Assembly: GCA_018064925.1 (NCBI GenBank)
Contig: JAGHUH010000009.1
Location: 1-43,415 of the forward strand
Direction of reading: 5' to 3'
Source: Candidatus Cacconaster stercorequi
GTDB lineage: Bacteria; Bacillota; Clostridia; Oscillospirales; Oscillospiraceae
Length of the DNA: 43,415 bases
Positions 34,306 to 43,322 of the stretch are shown piece by piece. The first letter of the stretch is position 1, and each line of letters starts with the position of its first letter. The position numbers and the translations under genes are program-made. Under the pieces are notes generated by a model, which did no database searches, was not told where the DNA came from, and saw nothing but the letters and a program-made list of their open reading frames with translations.

Positions 34306-34334
34306 TTTACAAGCGGACTTATGTGTGGTATCCT
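34306..34334 (+). promoter_or_regulatory. Predicted promoter of rpsO
   Basis: TTTACA (34306-34311) and TATCCT (34329-34334) with a 17-base spacer ending in an extended TGG. Confidence 0.6.
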
Positions 34335-34374
34335 TTCAAAGTACGCTGTAAAAGCGATAATAGCCCCTTCCCTT

Positions 34375-34438
34375 AGTCCTGCGGACTCCTTTCACCTGTC
34401 CCGGTACTCAGGATGCGGGCAAAATGTAAGAAAGGTGG
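34375..34438 (+). promoter_or_regulatory. rpsO leader, candidate S15 autoregulatory structure
   Basis: The leader can form AGTCC-TGC-GGACT (34375-34387) and CCCG (34400-34403) with CGGG (34416-34419). CCTTTC (34388-34393) can pair with GAAAGG (34430-34435), which includes the rpsO ribosome-binding site. Ribosomal protein S15 is known to repress its own translation through varied leader structures in bacteria. That this leader does so is inference. Confidence 0.5.
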
Positions 34439-34447
34439 AAACACACT

Positions 34448-34714
34448 ATGATGCTGAAAGACCAGAAGACCTCCATCATCGAGGCCAACCGTACCCATGA
34501 GACCGATACCGGTTCTCCCGAAGTGCAGGTCGCTATCCTGACCGAGCGCATCAACCAGCTCACTGCTCACCTGAAGGTTCATCCCCATGACTTCCATTCC
34601 CGTCGTGGTATGCAGATGATGATCGGTAAGCGCCGTCGCCTGCTGGACTACCTGGCCAAGAAGGACATCGAGCGTTATCGTGCTCTGATCGCCAAGCTGG
34701 GTCTGCGCCGCTAA
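34448..34714 (+). CDS. rpsO: 30S ribosomal protein S15
   Basis: S15 binds 16S rRNA early in assembly of the 30S platform. The 88-residue product has the conserved [38 protein letters not shown] and the C-terminal end [12 protein letters not shown], all typical. Two adjacent ATG codons occur (34448 and 34451). AAAGGTGG at 34431-34438 is spaced nine bases from the first, which is preferred. The gene is followed by a terminator and then pnp, the common rpsO-pnp order. Confidence 0.97.
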   Translation: MMLKDQKTSIIEANRTHETDTGSPEVQVAILTERINQLTAHLKVHPHDFHSRRGMQMMIGKRRRLLDYLAKKDIERYRALIAKLGLRR

Positions 34715-34726
34715 AAGAAACGAAAC

Positions 34727-34758
34727 AGGGTGGTGTGTCGTGCGCACCACCCTTCTTT
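34727..34758 (+). terminator. Rho-independent terminator/attenuator between rpsO and pnp
   Basis: AGGGTGGTGTG and CGCACCACCCT form a stem followed by TCTTT. Some read-through into pnp would be expected, as in other rpsO-pnp pairs. Confidence 0.8.
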
Positions 34759-34813
34759 CACACTTACCGTCCCCTGTCATTCCGCGTATGCGGAGCCTGA
34801 CAAAGCCTTTAGA

Positions 34814-34860
34814 ACTTGAAAATGCGCCGGACATTTGCCGCTTCCGGCCTGTTTTCAAGT
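34814..34860 (+). promoter_or_regulatory. Long stem-loop in the pnp leader
   Basis: ACTTGAAAA (34814-34822) pairs with TTTTCAAGT (34852-34860), enclosing GCCGGA against TCCGGC. In Escherichia coli a long leader stem of pnp is cut by RNase III and used by PNPase for autoregulation; this stem could serve similarly. There is no terminal T-run. Confidence 0.5.
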
Positions 34861-34914
34861 GCTAAATGGTTTGGCTCCTCATACGAGAAAAATACAAGAA
34901 AAAGGAGCAAATTC

Positions 34915-37086
34915 ATGTCTACCATCATTACCAAAAGACAGTTCCCCAACTATCACAAGTACACCATGGAGCTGGCCGGTCGTCCTTTGACGCTGGAAGT
35001 GGGCAAGCTGGCCGAGCTGGCCAACGCCTCCGTCATGGTCACCTACGGCGAGACCAGCGTGCTGTGCTGCGTGACCGCCGCCGCCCGTCCCCGCGACGGC
35101 ATCGACTTCTTCCCCCTGAGCGTTGACTTCGAGGAGAAGCTGTACTCCGTGGGCCGCATTCCCGGCAGCTTTAACCGCCGCGAAGGCCGTCCCGGTGAAA
35201 AGGGTGTCCTGACCTCTCGTGTCATCGACCGACCCATTCGCCCCCTGTTCCCCTATGATTTCCGCAACGATGTGTCCGTGATGTGCACCGTCATGAGCGT
35301 CGATCATGACTGCTCTCCCGAGATCTGCGGCCTCATCGGTACCTCCGCCGCCCTGGCCATTTCCGATATCCCCTGGAACGGCCCCGTGGGCGCCGTGAAG
35401 ATGGGTCTGGTGCACGGCCAGCTGGTCATCAACCCCACCAGTGAGCAGCGCAAGGTCAGCGATCTGGATGTGACCGTGGTGTCCACCGGCAAGAAGGTGG
35501 TCATGATCGAGGCCGGCGCCAACGAAGTGCCCAATGACAAGATGTTCGAGGCCATCCGTACCGCTCACGAGGAAAACCAGAAGCAGGTCGCCCTCATCAA
35601 TCAGATGGTGGCCGAGGTGGGCAAGCCCAAGTTTGACTATCCCCACGCCGATTTCGATCAGGAGCTGTTTGACAAGATCGTTGCCGAGTTCATGGACGAG
35701 GCCAAGGCCGCCATGGACACCGACGACAAGAATATCCGCGAGGCCCGCTGGAACGAGATGATCGAGCACTGGCACGAGAAGTATCTGGAAGAATATCCCG
35801 ATATGGATCAGTATCTGGACGAGTTTACCTACAAGTTCCAGAAGAAGATCGTCAAGGCATGGCTGCTGGAGGGTCATCGCGTTGACGGCCGTCAGAAGAA
35901 CGAGATCCGTCCGCTGGACGCCGAGGTGGGCGTCCTGCCCCGCGTACATGGCAGCGGCCTGTTTACCCGCGGCCAGACGCAGGTGCTCTCCGTGGCTACG
36001 CTGGATACCCTGTCCGCCAACCAGAAGCTGGACACCATCTGGGAAGAGACCGAAAAGCGCTATATGCACCACTACAACTTCCCCGGCTACTCTGTCGGTG
36101 AGGCCAAGCCCGCCCGCAGCCCCGGCCGCCGCGAGATCGGCCACGGTGCGCTGGCGGAACGCGCTCTGCTGCCCGTGATCCCCTCTGTGGAGGAGTTCCC
36201 CTATGCCATCCGCGTGGTCTCCGAGGTGGTATCCTCCAATGGCTCCACCTCCCAGGGTTCCATCTGCGGCTCCACCCTGGCTCTGATGGACGCCGGTGTG
36301 CCCATCAAGGCCCCCGTGGCCGGCATCTCCTGCGGCCTCATTCAGGACGATGACGGCTCCTTCACCACCTTCATCGACATTCAGGGTGTGGAGGACTTCC
36401 ACGCCGAGATGGACTTCAAGGTGGCCGGTACCAAGAAGGGTATCACCGCCATCCAGATGGATCTGAAGAACGACGGTCTGACCATGGAGATCATCGAAAA
36501 CGCGCTGGACATCACCTACGATGCCCGCGTGCAGATTCTGGATCAGGTCATGCTGCCCGTCATCGCCGAGCCTCGCGCAGAGGTCAGCAAGTACGCCCCC
36601 AAGATGGTCACCATGCACATTGATCCCGATAAGATCCGCGATGTCATCGGCAAGGGCGGCAGCGTCATCCAGAAGATCGTTGCCGAGTCCGGCGCCAAGA
36701 TCGACATTGACGACGACGGTACCATCCACATTGCCTCTCCCGATGCCGATTCCTGCGCTATCGCCAAGAAGTGCATCGACGACATCGTGTTCATGCCCGA
36801 GGTGGGCGCGCTGTACTACGGCCGCGTTGTCAACTATCTGACCAGCAAGCGCGACGGCGCACAGATGGGCGCTTTCATCGAGCTGGCTCCCGGCAAGGAC
36901 GGCCTGTGCCACATCTCCAAGGTGTCCGACCACCGCGTGGAGAAGGTGGAGGATGTGCTGAAGATCGGTGATATGACCTGGGTCAAGGTCACCGAAATCG
37001 ACGAAAAGGGTCGCGTCAACCTCAGCCGCAGAGATGCGCTGAAGGAGATCGCTGCCAAAGAAGCCGCCGGCGAAATCGTGAAATAA
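34915..37086 (+). CDS. pnp: Polyribonucleotide nucleotidyltransferase (PNPase)
   Basis: PNPase degrades RNA 3' to 5' by phosphorolysis as a trimer. The 723-residue product has two RNase PH-like domains (about 10-215 and 315-530; [18 protein letters not shown] and [21 protein letters not shown]) with the helical linker between them. A KH domain follows ([16 protein letters not shown] near 575-590), and then an S1 domain (GRVVNYL to LKIGD, about 635-690). Length and order are standard. The frame extends upstream to 34816 across the leader stem, but ATG 34915 follows AAAAAGGAG and gives the family N-terminus. A terminator follows at 37100. Confidence 0.97.
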   Translation: MSTIITKRQFPNYHKYTMELAGRPLTLEVGKLAELANASVMVTYGETSVLCCVTAAARPRDGIDFFPLSVDFEEKLYSVGRIPGSFNRREGRPGEKGVLTSRVIDRPIRPLFPYDFRNDVSVMCTVMSVDHDCSPEICGLIGTSAALAISDIPWNGPVGAVKMGLVHGQLVINPTSEQRKVSDLDVTVVSTGKKVVMIEAGANEVPNDKMFEAIRTAHEENQKQVALINQMVAEVGKPKFDYPHADFDQELFDKIVAEFMDEAKAAMDTDDKNIREARWNEMIEHWHEKYLEEYPDMDQYLDEFTYKFQKKIVKAWLLEGHRVDGRQKNEIRPLDAEVGVLPRVHGSGLFTRGQTQVLSVATLDTLSANQKLDTIWEETEKRYMHHYNFPGYSVGEAKPARSPGRREIGHGALAERALLPVIPSVEEFPYAIRVVSEVVSSNGSTSQGSICGSTLALMDAGVPIKAPVAGISCGLIQDDDGSFTTFIDIQGVEDFHAEMDFKVAGTKKGITAIQMDLKNDGLTMEIIENALDITYDARVQILDQVMLPVIAEPRAEVSKYAPKMVTMHIDPDKIRDVIGKGGSVIQKIVAESGAKIDIDDDGTIHIASPDADSCAIAKKCIDDIVFMPEVGALYYGRVVNYLTSKRDGAQMGAFIELAPGKDGLCHISKVSDHRVEKVEDVLKIGDMTWVKVTEIDEKGRVNLSRRDALKEIAAKEAAGEIVK

Positions 37087-37099
37087 TAACAGTTATCAG

Positions 37100-37136
37100 A
37101 AAAAACCAGGACAGAAATGATCTGTTCTGGTTTTTT
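37100..37136 (+). terminator. Rho-independent terminator after pnp
   Basis: AAAAAACCAGGACAG and CTGTTCTGGTTTTTT form a strong A-to-T-flanked stem (one mismatch). Confidence 0.9.
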
Positions 37137-37143
37137 CTGGATT

Positions 37144-37171
37144 TTTACCGCCGACTATGTTATACTATACA
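37144..37171 (+). promoter_or_regulatory. Possible promoter of mnmE
   Basis: TTTACC (37144-37149) and TATACA (37166-37171) are 16 bases apart in an A+T-rich stretch that offers other -10 candidates (TATACT at 37161). The exact boxes are uncertain. Confidence 0.4.
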
Positions 37172-37203
37172 TATTATACCTAATTATCAAGGAGGCGACT
37201 CCT

Positions 37204-38571
37204 ATGTCCGACACCATTGCCGCCATTGCCACGCCGCAAATTCCCAGCGCCATCGGTATTCTGCGTCTGAGCGGGCCCGACACTGTCCATATTCTGGACA
37301 CGGTGTTCCGTGCCAGAAACGGTAAGACCATGTCCGCGCAGCCCAGCCGCAAAATGGTCTATGGTGCACTACTGGACAGCGACGGCACCATGATTGACGA
37401 TGTGTTGTGCGTGCTGTTTCCTGCACCCAACAGTTATACCGGCGAGGATTGCGCCGAAATTCATTGCCACGGTTCTCCCATCGTGCTGAACGAGGGCTTA
37501 TCCGCCCTGTTTGCCGCCGGAGCGCGGCAGGCCACCGGCGGAGAGTTCACCAAGCGCGCTTTCCTGAACGGACACATGGATCTTATTCAGGCCGAGTCCG
37601 TGGTGGATCTGATCGATGCGGAAACCGCCGAAGCAGCGCGCAACGCCGCCGCGCAGCTGACCGGCGTTTTGAGCCGCAGCATCGACGATATTTACGATGG
37701 TCTGATGGCCATTGTCAGCCGGTTTTACGCCGTGGTGGACTATCCCGACGAGGACATTGAGGATCTGCAGCGCGAGGAAATGCTGGACACCCTGCGCCGC
37801 AGCGAAAATAAGCTCACCGAGCTGCTGGCCACCTTCTCCCGGGGCAAGCTTTTGAAGCTGGGCATCCCCACCGTCATTCTGGGACGCCCCAACGCCGGCA
37901 AATCCTCCCTGCTGAATGCCCTGCTGGGCTATGACCGCGCCATTGTCACCGACATTGCCGGCACCACCCGAGATACCGTGGAGGAAAAAGTCCGCATCGG
38001 CCATGTGCTGCTGCGGCTGTGTGATACCGCCGGTATTCGCCGCTCCGCCGACACCGTGGAGCAAATGGGCGTGGATCGCGCCCGCAGCGCCGCGCAGAAT
38101 GCGTCGCTGGCTCTGCTGGTACTGGATGGCTCCGCACCCCTGACGGCAGAGGACAAGGAAGCCGCGGAAATCGCCCGGAAGGTGCAACATCTGCTGGTGG
38201 TGGTCAACAAGGCCGACCTCCCCTGCAAAATGGATATCAGCGCACTATCGGAGCGCTTTGACCATGTGATCTCCCTGTCCGCCAGAACCGGCGAAGGCAT
38301 CACCGCTCTCACCGATGCCATTGAAGCCCTGTATCCCACCGGCACCGTTCCATGCGGCGAAATGCTGACCAATGCCCGTCAGGCGGATGCCGTCAGCCGC
38401 GCTTTGCAGTCTGTGCAGGCGGCACGAACCAGTCTGCACAGCGGTATGACGCCCGATGTGGTGCTGACCGACGCAGAAAGTGCTTTGGAGGCGCTGGGCG
38501 AGCTGAACGGCAAGTCCATCCGCGAGGATCTGGTGGCCACGATTTTCTCCCGGTTTTGCGTGGGCAAGTGA
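37204..38571 (+). CDS. mnmE: tRNA uridine-5-carboxymethylaminomethyl modification GTPase MnmE
   Basis: MnmE with MnmG modifies the wobble uridine of several tRNAs, using tetrahydrofolate and GTP. The 455-residue product has the N-terminal folate-binding domain (starting DTIAAIATP), a helical domain and an inserted G domain: GRPNAGKSS near 227-235, DIAGTTRD, DTAGI and NKAD. It ends in the catalytic FCVGK motif, the family's C-[ILV]-GK. The open frame reaches 37117 but ATG 37204 follows AAGGAGG. Its usual partner mnmG is not next door; pnp precedes and a DegV gene follows. Confidence 0.97.
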   Translation: MSDTIAAIATPQIPSAIGILRLSGPDTVHILDTVFRARNGKTMSAQPSRKMVYGALLDSDGTMIDDVLCVLFPAPNSYTGEDCAEIHCHGSPIVLNEGLSALFAAGARQATGGEFTKRAFLNGHMDLIQAESVVDLIDAETAEAARNAAAQLTGVLSRSIDDIYDGLMAIVSRFYAVVDYPDEDIEDLQREEMLDTLRRSENKLTELLATFSRGKLLKLGIPTVILGRPNAGKSSLLNALLGYDRAIVTDIAGTTRDTVEEKVRIGHVLLRLCDTAGIRRSADTVEQMGVDRARSAAQNASLALLVLDGSAPLTAEDKEAAEIARKVQHLLVVVNKADLPCKMDISALSERFDHVISLSARTGEGITALTDAIEALYPTGTVPCGEMLTNARQADAVSRALQSVQAARTSLHSGMTPDVVLTDAESALEALGELNGKSIREDLVATIFSRFCVGK

Positions 38572-38619
38572 GTGTCCTTCCATTGTGAACCATTTGGAAA
38601 ATTTTTGTATACTATTATA

Positions 38620-38648
38620 TTGAAAATAAGCAAATAATATAGTATATT
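38620..38648 (+). promoter_or_regulatory. Predicted promoter of the degV-prmA unit
   Basis: TTGAAA (38620-38625) and TATATT (38643-38648) with 17 bases between, in an A+T-rich gap after mnmE. Confidence 0.6.
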
Positions 38649-38692
38649 ATACCATAAGGAGTATGGTAACTTTTCGTAAGGAGGCACATATC

Positions 38693-39565
38693 ATGCGAGA
38701 CTATGTGATCATGACAGATAGCTGTTGCGATCTGACCGACCATATGGCCAACGAACTGCAGTTGGAAGTCCTCCCTCTGACACTGCACATGGAGGGCCGG
38801 GACTACCCCAATGACCTGGCCGGCAGCGCTTTGAGCCACGAAGAGTTTTATCGATGTATTCGCCAGGGAAAACTGGCCACCACCTCCGGCGTGAATGTGG
38901 GGCAGTATCAAGAGGCCATGCGCCGCGTATTGGAGCAAGGTAAGGATATCGTCTGTATCTGCTTTTCCTCTGCGCTATCCACCACCTATCAGTCTGCCAA
39001 TATTGCCGCCAATGATCTGATTCCGGAATATCCCGACAGCCGGATTTATGTCATTGACTCGCTGTGTGCTTCCCTGGGTCAGGGCTTGCTGCTGTATCTG
39101 GCGGGCGAACAAAAGAAAAAGGGCCTCACCGTCGATCAACTGGCCGAGTGGGTGGAAAAAACCAAAGGTCACATCTGCCACTGGTTTACGGTGGATGATC
39201 TGAATTATCTGAAAATGGGTGGGCGTGTATCCTCCGCCACAGCATTGCTGGGCACCATGTTGTCTATCAAGCCGGTAATGCATATGTCAGACAAGGGTAT
39301 GCTTACCGTTGTCGGCAAGGTGCGCGGCCGCAAGGCCAGTCTGCGCGCCATGGTGGATGCCGTGGAGCAGTTGGGCATCGATCCGGAAAACCAGACCATG
39401 TTCATCTGCCACGGTGATTGTGAGGACGATGCCCGTGCCATGGCCGAGCAGTTGAAGGAGCGCTTCGGCGTGCAGACCGTATATATCAACTACATCGGTC
39501 CCATCATCGGCAGCCATACCGGCCCCAACACCATGGGTCTGTTCTTCGTGGGAACGGAGCGATAA
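38693..39565 (+). CDS. DegV family fatty-acid-binding protein
   Basis: DegV proteins (FakB family) hold a single fatty acid; in Firmicutes with FakA they present it for phosphorylation and entry into phospholipids. The 290-residue product opens with the family's MTDSCCDL (usually TDS-[TS]-xD) and has the SSALSTTYQSA loop near 94-104. The region GRVSSATALLGTMLSIKPV near 179-197 and the C-terminal GPIIGSHTGPNTMGLFF complete the lipid pocket. A FakA gene is not in the window. ATG 38693 follows AAGGAGG. It is 25 bases upstream of prmA, probably cotranscribed. Confidence 0.93.
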   Translation: MRDYVIMTDSCCDLTDHMANELQLEVLPLTLHMEGRDYPNDLAGSALSHEEFYRCIRQGKLATTSGVNVGQYQEAMRRVLEQGKDIVCICFSSALSTTYQSANIAANDLIPEYPDSRIYVIDSLCASLGQGLLLYLAGEQKKKGLTVDQLAEWVEKTKGHICHWFTVDDLNYLKMGGRVSSATALLGTMLSIKPVMHMSDKGMLTVVGKVRGRKASLRAMVDAVEQLGIDPENQTMFICHGDCEDDARAMAEQLKERFGVQTVYINYIGPIIGSHTGPNTMGLFFVGTER

Positions 39566-39590
39566 CTTAAATTTGCAAGGAGGATCCGCC

Positions 39591-40544
39591 ATGAAATGGC
39601 TGGAACTCAAAATTGATACCTCCCCGGCCGGTCTGGACGGCGTTAGCCAAATGCTGGAGAATCTTGGGATCTCCGGTCTGATTATTGACGACGAGGGGGA
39701 TTTTCAGGATTTTCTGGAAAACAACCACCAGTACTGGGACTATGTGGACGAGGAGCTGTTGAAGGAAAAGCAGGGCGTGTGCCGCATTACCTTTTACCTG
39801 TCCGATGACCCAGATGGATACAATGCACTTTCCCAGGTCCGCATTGCGTTGTCTGCACTGAAGAAGGAGCATCCGGAGTTCGCGCCTCTCTGCCTGACCA
39901 TGGACAGCGTGGCGGATTGCGATTGGGAGAACAACTGGAAGCAGTTCTACAAGCCCATGGAGATCGGTGAGCGGCTGATTGTGGTGCCCGAGTGGGAGCA
40001 AGCCGGCGCCGGCGACCGCGTGGCGCTGATCCTCAACCCCGGTCTGACCTTCGGTACCGGCAGTCACGCCACCACGCGGCTATGTTTGCAGGCTCTGGAG
40101 CAACATATCCACGGCGGCGAAAAGGTGCTGGATCTGGGCTGCGGCAGCGGTATTCTGTCCATCGCCGCACTGCTGCTGGGTGCCGACCACGCCTTTGCCT
40201 GCGATATTGATGAGAAGTGCGTGGATGTGGCGTATGAAAACGCCGCGCTGAACGCCATTGGCAAGGATCGTTACACCGTCCGCTGGGGCGATGTGCTCAC
40301 CGACCGACAATTGCAGCGTGAGTTCGGCGGAGATTACGACATCATTGTGGCCAACATTGTGGCGGATGTGATTATCGGTCTGAGTGGTCAGGTGCGTCCC
40401 CTGCTGAAGAAGAATGGCCTGTTCCTCTGCTCCGGCATTATTGATGACCGCGCCGAGGAAGTGGCACAGGTTCTCACCGACAACGGCTGGACCATTCTGG
40501 AGACCCGTCAGAGCGAGGGTTGGTTCTCCTATCTGTGCAAGTAA
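39591..40544 (+). CDS. prmA: Ribosomal protein L11 methyltransferase
   Basis: PrmA trimethylates lysines and the N-terminus of ribosomal protein L11 using S-adenosylmethionine. The 317-residue product has a substrate-recognition N-terminal domain (about 1-100) and a class I methyltransferase domain: FGTGSHATTRLCL near 157-169, VLDLGCGSGILSIAAL near 180-195, and NIVADVI near 254-260 in the position of the family NI(L/V)A motif. ATG 39591 follows AAGGAGG. It ends at a terminator shared with the convergent vanW gene. Confidence 0.96.
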   Translation: MKWLELKIDTSPAGLDGVSQMLENLGISGLIIDDEGDFQDFLENNHQYWDYVDEELLKEKQGVCRITFYLSDDPDGYNALSQVRIALSALKKEHPEFAPLCLTMDSVADCDWENNWKQFYKPMEIGERLIVVPEWEQAGAGDRVALILNPGLTFGTGSHATTRLCLQALEQHIHGGEKVLDLGCGSGILSIAALLLGADHAFACDIDEKCVDVAYENAALNAIGKDRYTVRWGDVLTDRQLQREFGGDYDIIVANIVADVIIGLSGQVRPLLKKNGLFLCSGIIDDRAEEVAQVLTDNGWTILETRQSEGWFSYLCK

Positions 40545-40557
40545 ATATCCGATGATA

Positions 40558-40606
40558 AAAACCCCTGCCTTCGGCAAATGCTGAAGGCAGGGGTTGCATT
40601 TTTTTC
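40558..40606. terminator. Bidirectional terminator between prmA and the VanW gene
   Basis: AACCCCTGCCTTC..GC and GC.GAAGGCAGGGGTT form a long near-perfect stem. T-runs on the plus side and an A-run at its other flank allow use by both convergent genes. Confidence 0.85.
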
Positions 40607-42313
40607 TTAATTTGTTTTGGTGGATGTTGTTTTCTGCGTGTCGGTGTTTTTCTCCGTCTTGGTAGTCTCTTTTGTATCCTTCTTTTCCTCCGCGCGCTTC
40701 TTCGTGCCCACTTTGATGATCTGGTCGCGGGCCTCGTAGTTGCTGGAATCCTCAAAGGTACTGGAGATCAGTTCGCCGTCGCCGGAATACACATTGCGCC
40801 AGGTCTCCACATAGTAACCCACATAGGGGGACTGCTCTTCCACTTCCTCGCCCTCGTACAGATCCTTTGTCTTTTCATAGACCACCTTGTAGTCGGTACT
40901 GGACTGCGTCTCGCTGACGATCTGGACATAGGTATCATCCACCTTGGTGCCGTAGATCTGCACGGTCAGCGTGTTGTCATAGTAGGAGGTAACGATCTTG
41001 ATGGGATAGTCCGTGTTGTTGCGGAAGGCAAACTCCGGGCCGCCCCAGCTGACCGTGGCATCGCAGCCAAAGGTGATGTAGGACGGGGCAAACTGATGCT
41101 CCTCGCGGATCAGAATCTCCAGATTGGACAGCATCACGGCGTAGTACAGCGTGGAAGATACCTGACAGATACCGCCGCCTACCTGATCCACGGTCTTGCC
41201 GCCCACATAGGCGGGCGCCGCCTGAAAGCCGCGCTCTGCCGTGCGCTCGCCCACCGTGTCATTATAATAGAAGTCCTCGCCGCTGTTATACACGCAGCCG
41301 TTGATCTGTTCCGCCGCCAGACGCACATTGTTCAGGCGTTCTGCACTGCCGCCCACATTGGTGGTGTAGCTGCCCAGCACATCGCGGAACATGACCTTCT
41401 TCAGCTTTTCCGAGGTAATAGCCGCTGTTTTGAACTTGGCGGGGACAACAAATTCCTTGCCCGCTTCTGCCTTGTCCAGCAGCTGCTGGGCTTTTTCTAC
41501 ATCAAACCGCACGCCGGAGCGGGAATCCGTCACACCGCCGGTATCGTGGTCATACTTGGCATTGACGGCCTTTTTGATCTTCTTGCTGATCTTATTAAGG
41601 TCTACACCCTTGGCCGCCAGCACATCGTAACGACATTCCACCGGCTGAAGGGTACCCTGCTGCAGTTCCTTTAGCAATGCCGATGCCAGCGCATCAGCAT
41701 CCGCTTTGCGCCCGTCGGCGGGCTTGGTCACATAGAAACCGTCCGTCTTTTCAGGATCAATGCGATAGGCGCCATCCACCGGCTTGCAGCTCAATTTCTT
41801 TGCCACTGCCCCGGCTGTGGATTTCAGTGTCTTTTCGTCGATGGTCAGCGGCGGCTTTACGGAAGTCTGCTGAAACCAACTGCGAACCAGCGCCACGCCG
41901 TTGGTGATGAAGTTTCCGCCATGTCCGGCATCCCACGCCGTCTTGGCGGCATCCTCCGGTGTAATGGTGGCACCCAGCTCCGTCAGAGACAACTTCTTGG
42001 CCTCTTCTCCGTCCAGCTTTACGGTAACGGTGGTCTGATCGCAGATCTGATCCACCTGCTTGGCCCACAGATCCTCTACCTGCTGGCGGGTCTTGCCGCT
42101 GACATCCACGCCCAGCACATCGGTCTTGCCCAGCATGGTCTGGCTGTTTGCCGCAACGGCGCACACGGCAACGCAGGCCGCAATCAGCACACCCGCAATG
42201 ATGCCGATCGTCAATCCGATCTTTTTCCCCTTCCCCGTTTTTGAGACGGTTTTTTCTGCCACAGCAGTCGCCGCGGCCATATCCTTCTTTTTCAAGGGCT
42301 CATGCTTCCCCAT
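40607..42313 (-). CDS. Membrane-anchored VanW family protein
   Basis: The 568-residue protein has a short basic cytoplasmic N-terminus, one membrane segment (about 32-53) and an extracellular region. Residues about 70-310 look like paired peptidoglycan-binding-type domains (LGVDVSGKTRQQVEDLW is the usual opening). The VanW domain follows at about 325-460 (NSGEDFYYNDTVGERT, GGGICQVSSTLYYAVM, INGCVY). The C-terminal tail is rich in Lys and Thr. VanW proteins accompany some vancomycin-resistance clusters but are common in Clostridia without resistance; function is unsettled, likely cell-wall related. No van genes are nearby. The frame reaches 42376 but ATG 42313 follows AAGGAGGGG. Confidence 0.92.
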   Translation of the reverse strand: MGKHEPLKKKDMAAATAVAEKTVSKTGKGKKIGLTIGIIAGVLIAACVAVCAVAANSQTMLGKTDVLGVDVSGKTRQQVEDLWAKQVDQICDQTTVTVKLDGEEAKKLSLTELGATITPEDAAKTAWDAGHGGNFITNGVALVRSWFQQTSVKPPLTIDEKTLKSTAGAVAKKLSCKPVDGAYRIDPEKTDGFYVTKPADGRKADADALASALLKELQQGTLQPVECRYDVLAAKGVDLNKISKKIKKAVNAKYDHDTGGVTDSRSGVRFDVEKAQQLLDKAEAGKEFVVPAKFKTAAITSEKLKKVMFRDVLGSYTTNVGGSAERLNNVRLAAEQINGCVYNSGEDFYYNDTVGERTAERGFQAAPAYVGGKTVDQVGGGICQVSSTLYYAVMLSNLEILIREEHQFAPSYITFGCDATVSWGGPEFAFRNNTDYPIKIVTSYYDNTLTVQIYGTKVDDTYVQIVSETQSSTDYKVVYEKTKDLYEGEEVEEQSPYVGYYVETWRNVYSGDGELISSTFEDSSNYEARDQIIKVGTKKRAEEKKDTKETTKTEKNTDTQKTTSTKTN

Positions 42314-42418
42314 AATAGCCCCTCCTTTGTCGCATCTCTCTTTCTTTGCGCATAACGCGCAAGGTATAGTATACACCCTGTCTTTTCAAAATGCGTTACA
42401 ATTCTGGTAAAAAGGTTA

Positions 42419-43249
42419 CTATTTTGTCACAATATTCCTGTCTTTGCTCCGTTTCGGGATGCGGATGGTTAAAAAGATGGTGTCTTCCGTGTCCTCCCTG
42501 CCGCAATCGGCCTCCACACCCGCACGGCGCATTAGATTGACGCCGCGATCCACGCTGTTGAGAAACAGCCGTACATCCTTAATAATATAAGTTGTGCGTC
42601 TTTGCGGCGGCGTGGTCTGCGTTTCCCGGAGCTGCCGCTCGATATATTCCTCAGTCTGCGCCACATTCCAGCCGTGCTGCACGATTTGCTCCACCGCGTG
42701 GCACTGCTCCTCCTCGCTCTGCAAACGCAGTAAGGCCCGGGCATGGCGCTCGGTCAGCTCATTCTGCCGCAAGAGCTGCTGTACAGCCTGCGGCAGGCGC
42801 AGCAGGCGCAGCTTGTTGGCCACCGCCGATTGCGATTTGCCCAATTGCTCTGCCGCCGCCTCCTGACTGAGTCCATAGCGGCTGATGAGCCGGGCGATGG
42901 CGGCAGCCTCCTCCCAATAGTCCAGATCCCGCCGCTGCAGATTTTCAATCAGCGCCAGAAACGCTGAATCCTTCTCGTCCACCTGCGCCAGCAGGCACGG
43001 CACACGCTGCAATCCGGCCAGACGCGCAGCGCGCAGGCGTCGCTCCCCTGCCACCAGCTCATAGCCGTTGGCGATGCGGCGCACCGTCAACGGCTGCAGC
43101 ACACCATAGGTGCGGATGCTGTCCGCCAGCTCCTGCAGGGCTTTTTCATCAAATGCGCGGCGGGGCTGCTGGGGATTGGGATGGATCTGATCCGACGATA
43201 TGTATTGTACACGCGTGGAAAAAAACGCGCTCTTGTACGAATTTCTCAT
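42419..43249 (-). CDS. noc: ParB/Spo0J family DNA-binding protein, probably nucleoid occlusion protein Noc
   Basis: The 276-residue protein has a ParB N-terminal CTP-binding domain with the box GERRLRAAR near 67-75 and ENLQRRDLDYWEEA near 96-109. A helix-turn-helix (SQEAAAEQLGKSQSAVANKL, about 120-139) and a C-terminal dimerisation region follow. Its length and C-terminal KDVRLFLNSVDRGV region fit Noc-like clostridial proteins better than Spo0J. Noc spreads on DNA from its sites and keeps the division septum off the chromosome. No ParA gene accompanies it here. ATG 43249 follows AAGGAGGG; the open frame upstream lacks a site. A plain ParB function remains possible. Confidence 0.85.
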   Translation of the reverse strand: MRNSYKSAFFSTRVQYISSDQIHPNPQQPRRAFDEKALQELADSIRTYGVLQPLTVRRIANGYELVAGERRLRAARLAGLQRVPCLLAQVDEKDSAFLALIENLQRRDLDYWEEAAAIARLISRYGLSQEAAAEQLGKSQSAVANKLRLLRLPQAVQQLLRQNELTERHARALLRLQSEEEQCHAVEQIVQHGWNVAQTEEYIERQLRETQTTPPQRRTTYIIKDVRLFLNSVDRGVNLMRRAGVEADCGREDTEDTIFLTIRIPKRSKDRNIVTK

Positions 43250-43322
43250 GGTATCCCTCCTTTTCCCCCATTGTACGAGCGCGACGGCGCAAAGTGCGTC
43301 GAAGCGGGTCGGGAAAATCATG

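Noticed and set aside
34879-36933. A 684-codon minus-strand frame opposite pnp
   Set aside because: A shadow of the strongly biased pnp codons; the predicted protein is low-complexity Gly/His/Asp/Leu-rich with no family features.
40607-42313. Vancomycin resistance locus
   Set aside because: VanW-domain proteins are widespread in Clostridia, and no vanH, vanA/B, vanX or vanRS genes are present in the window.
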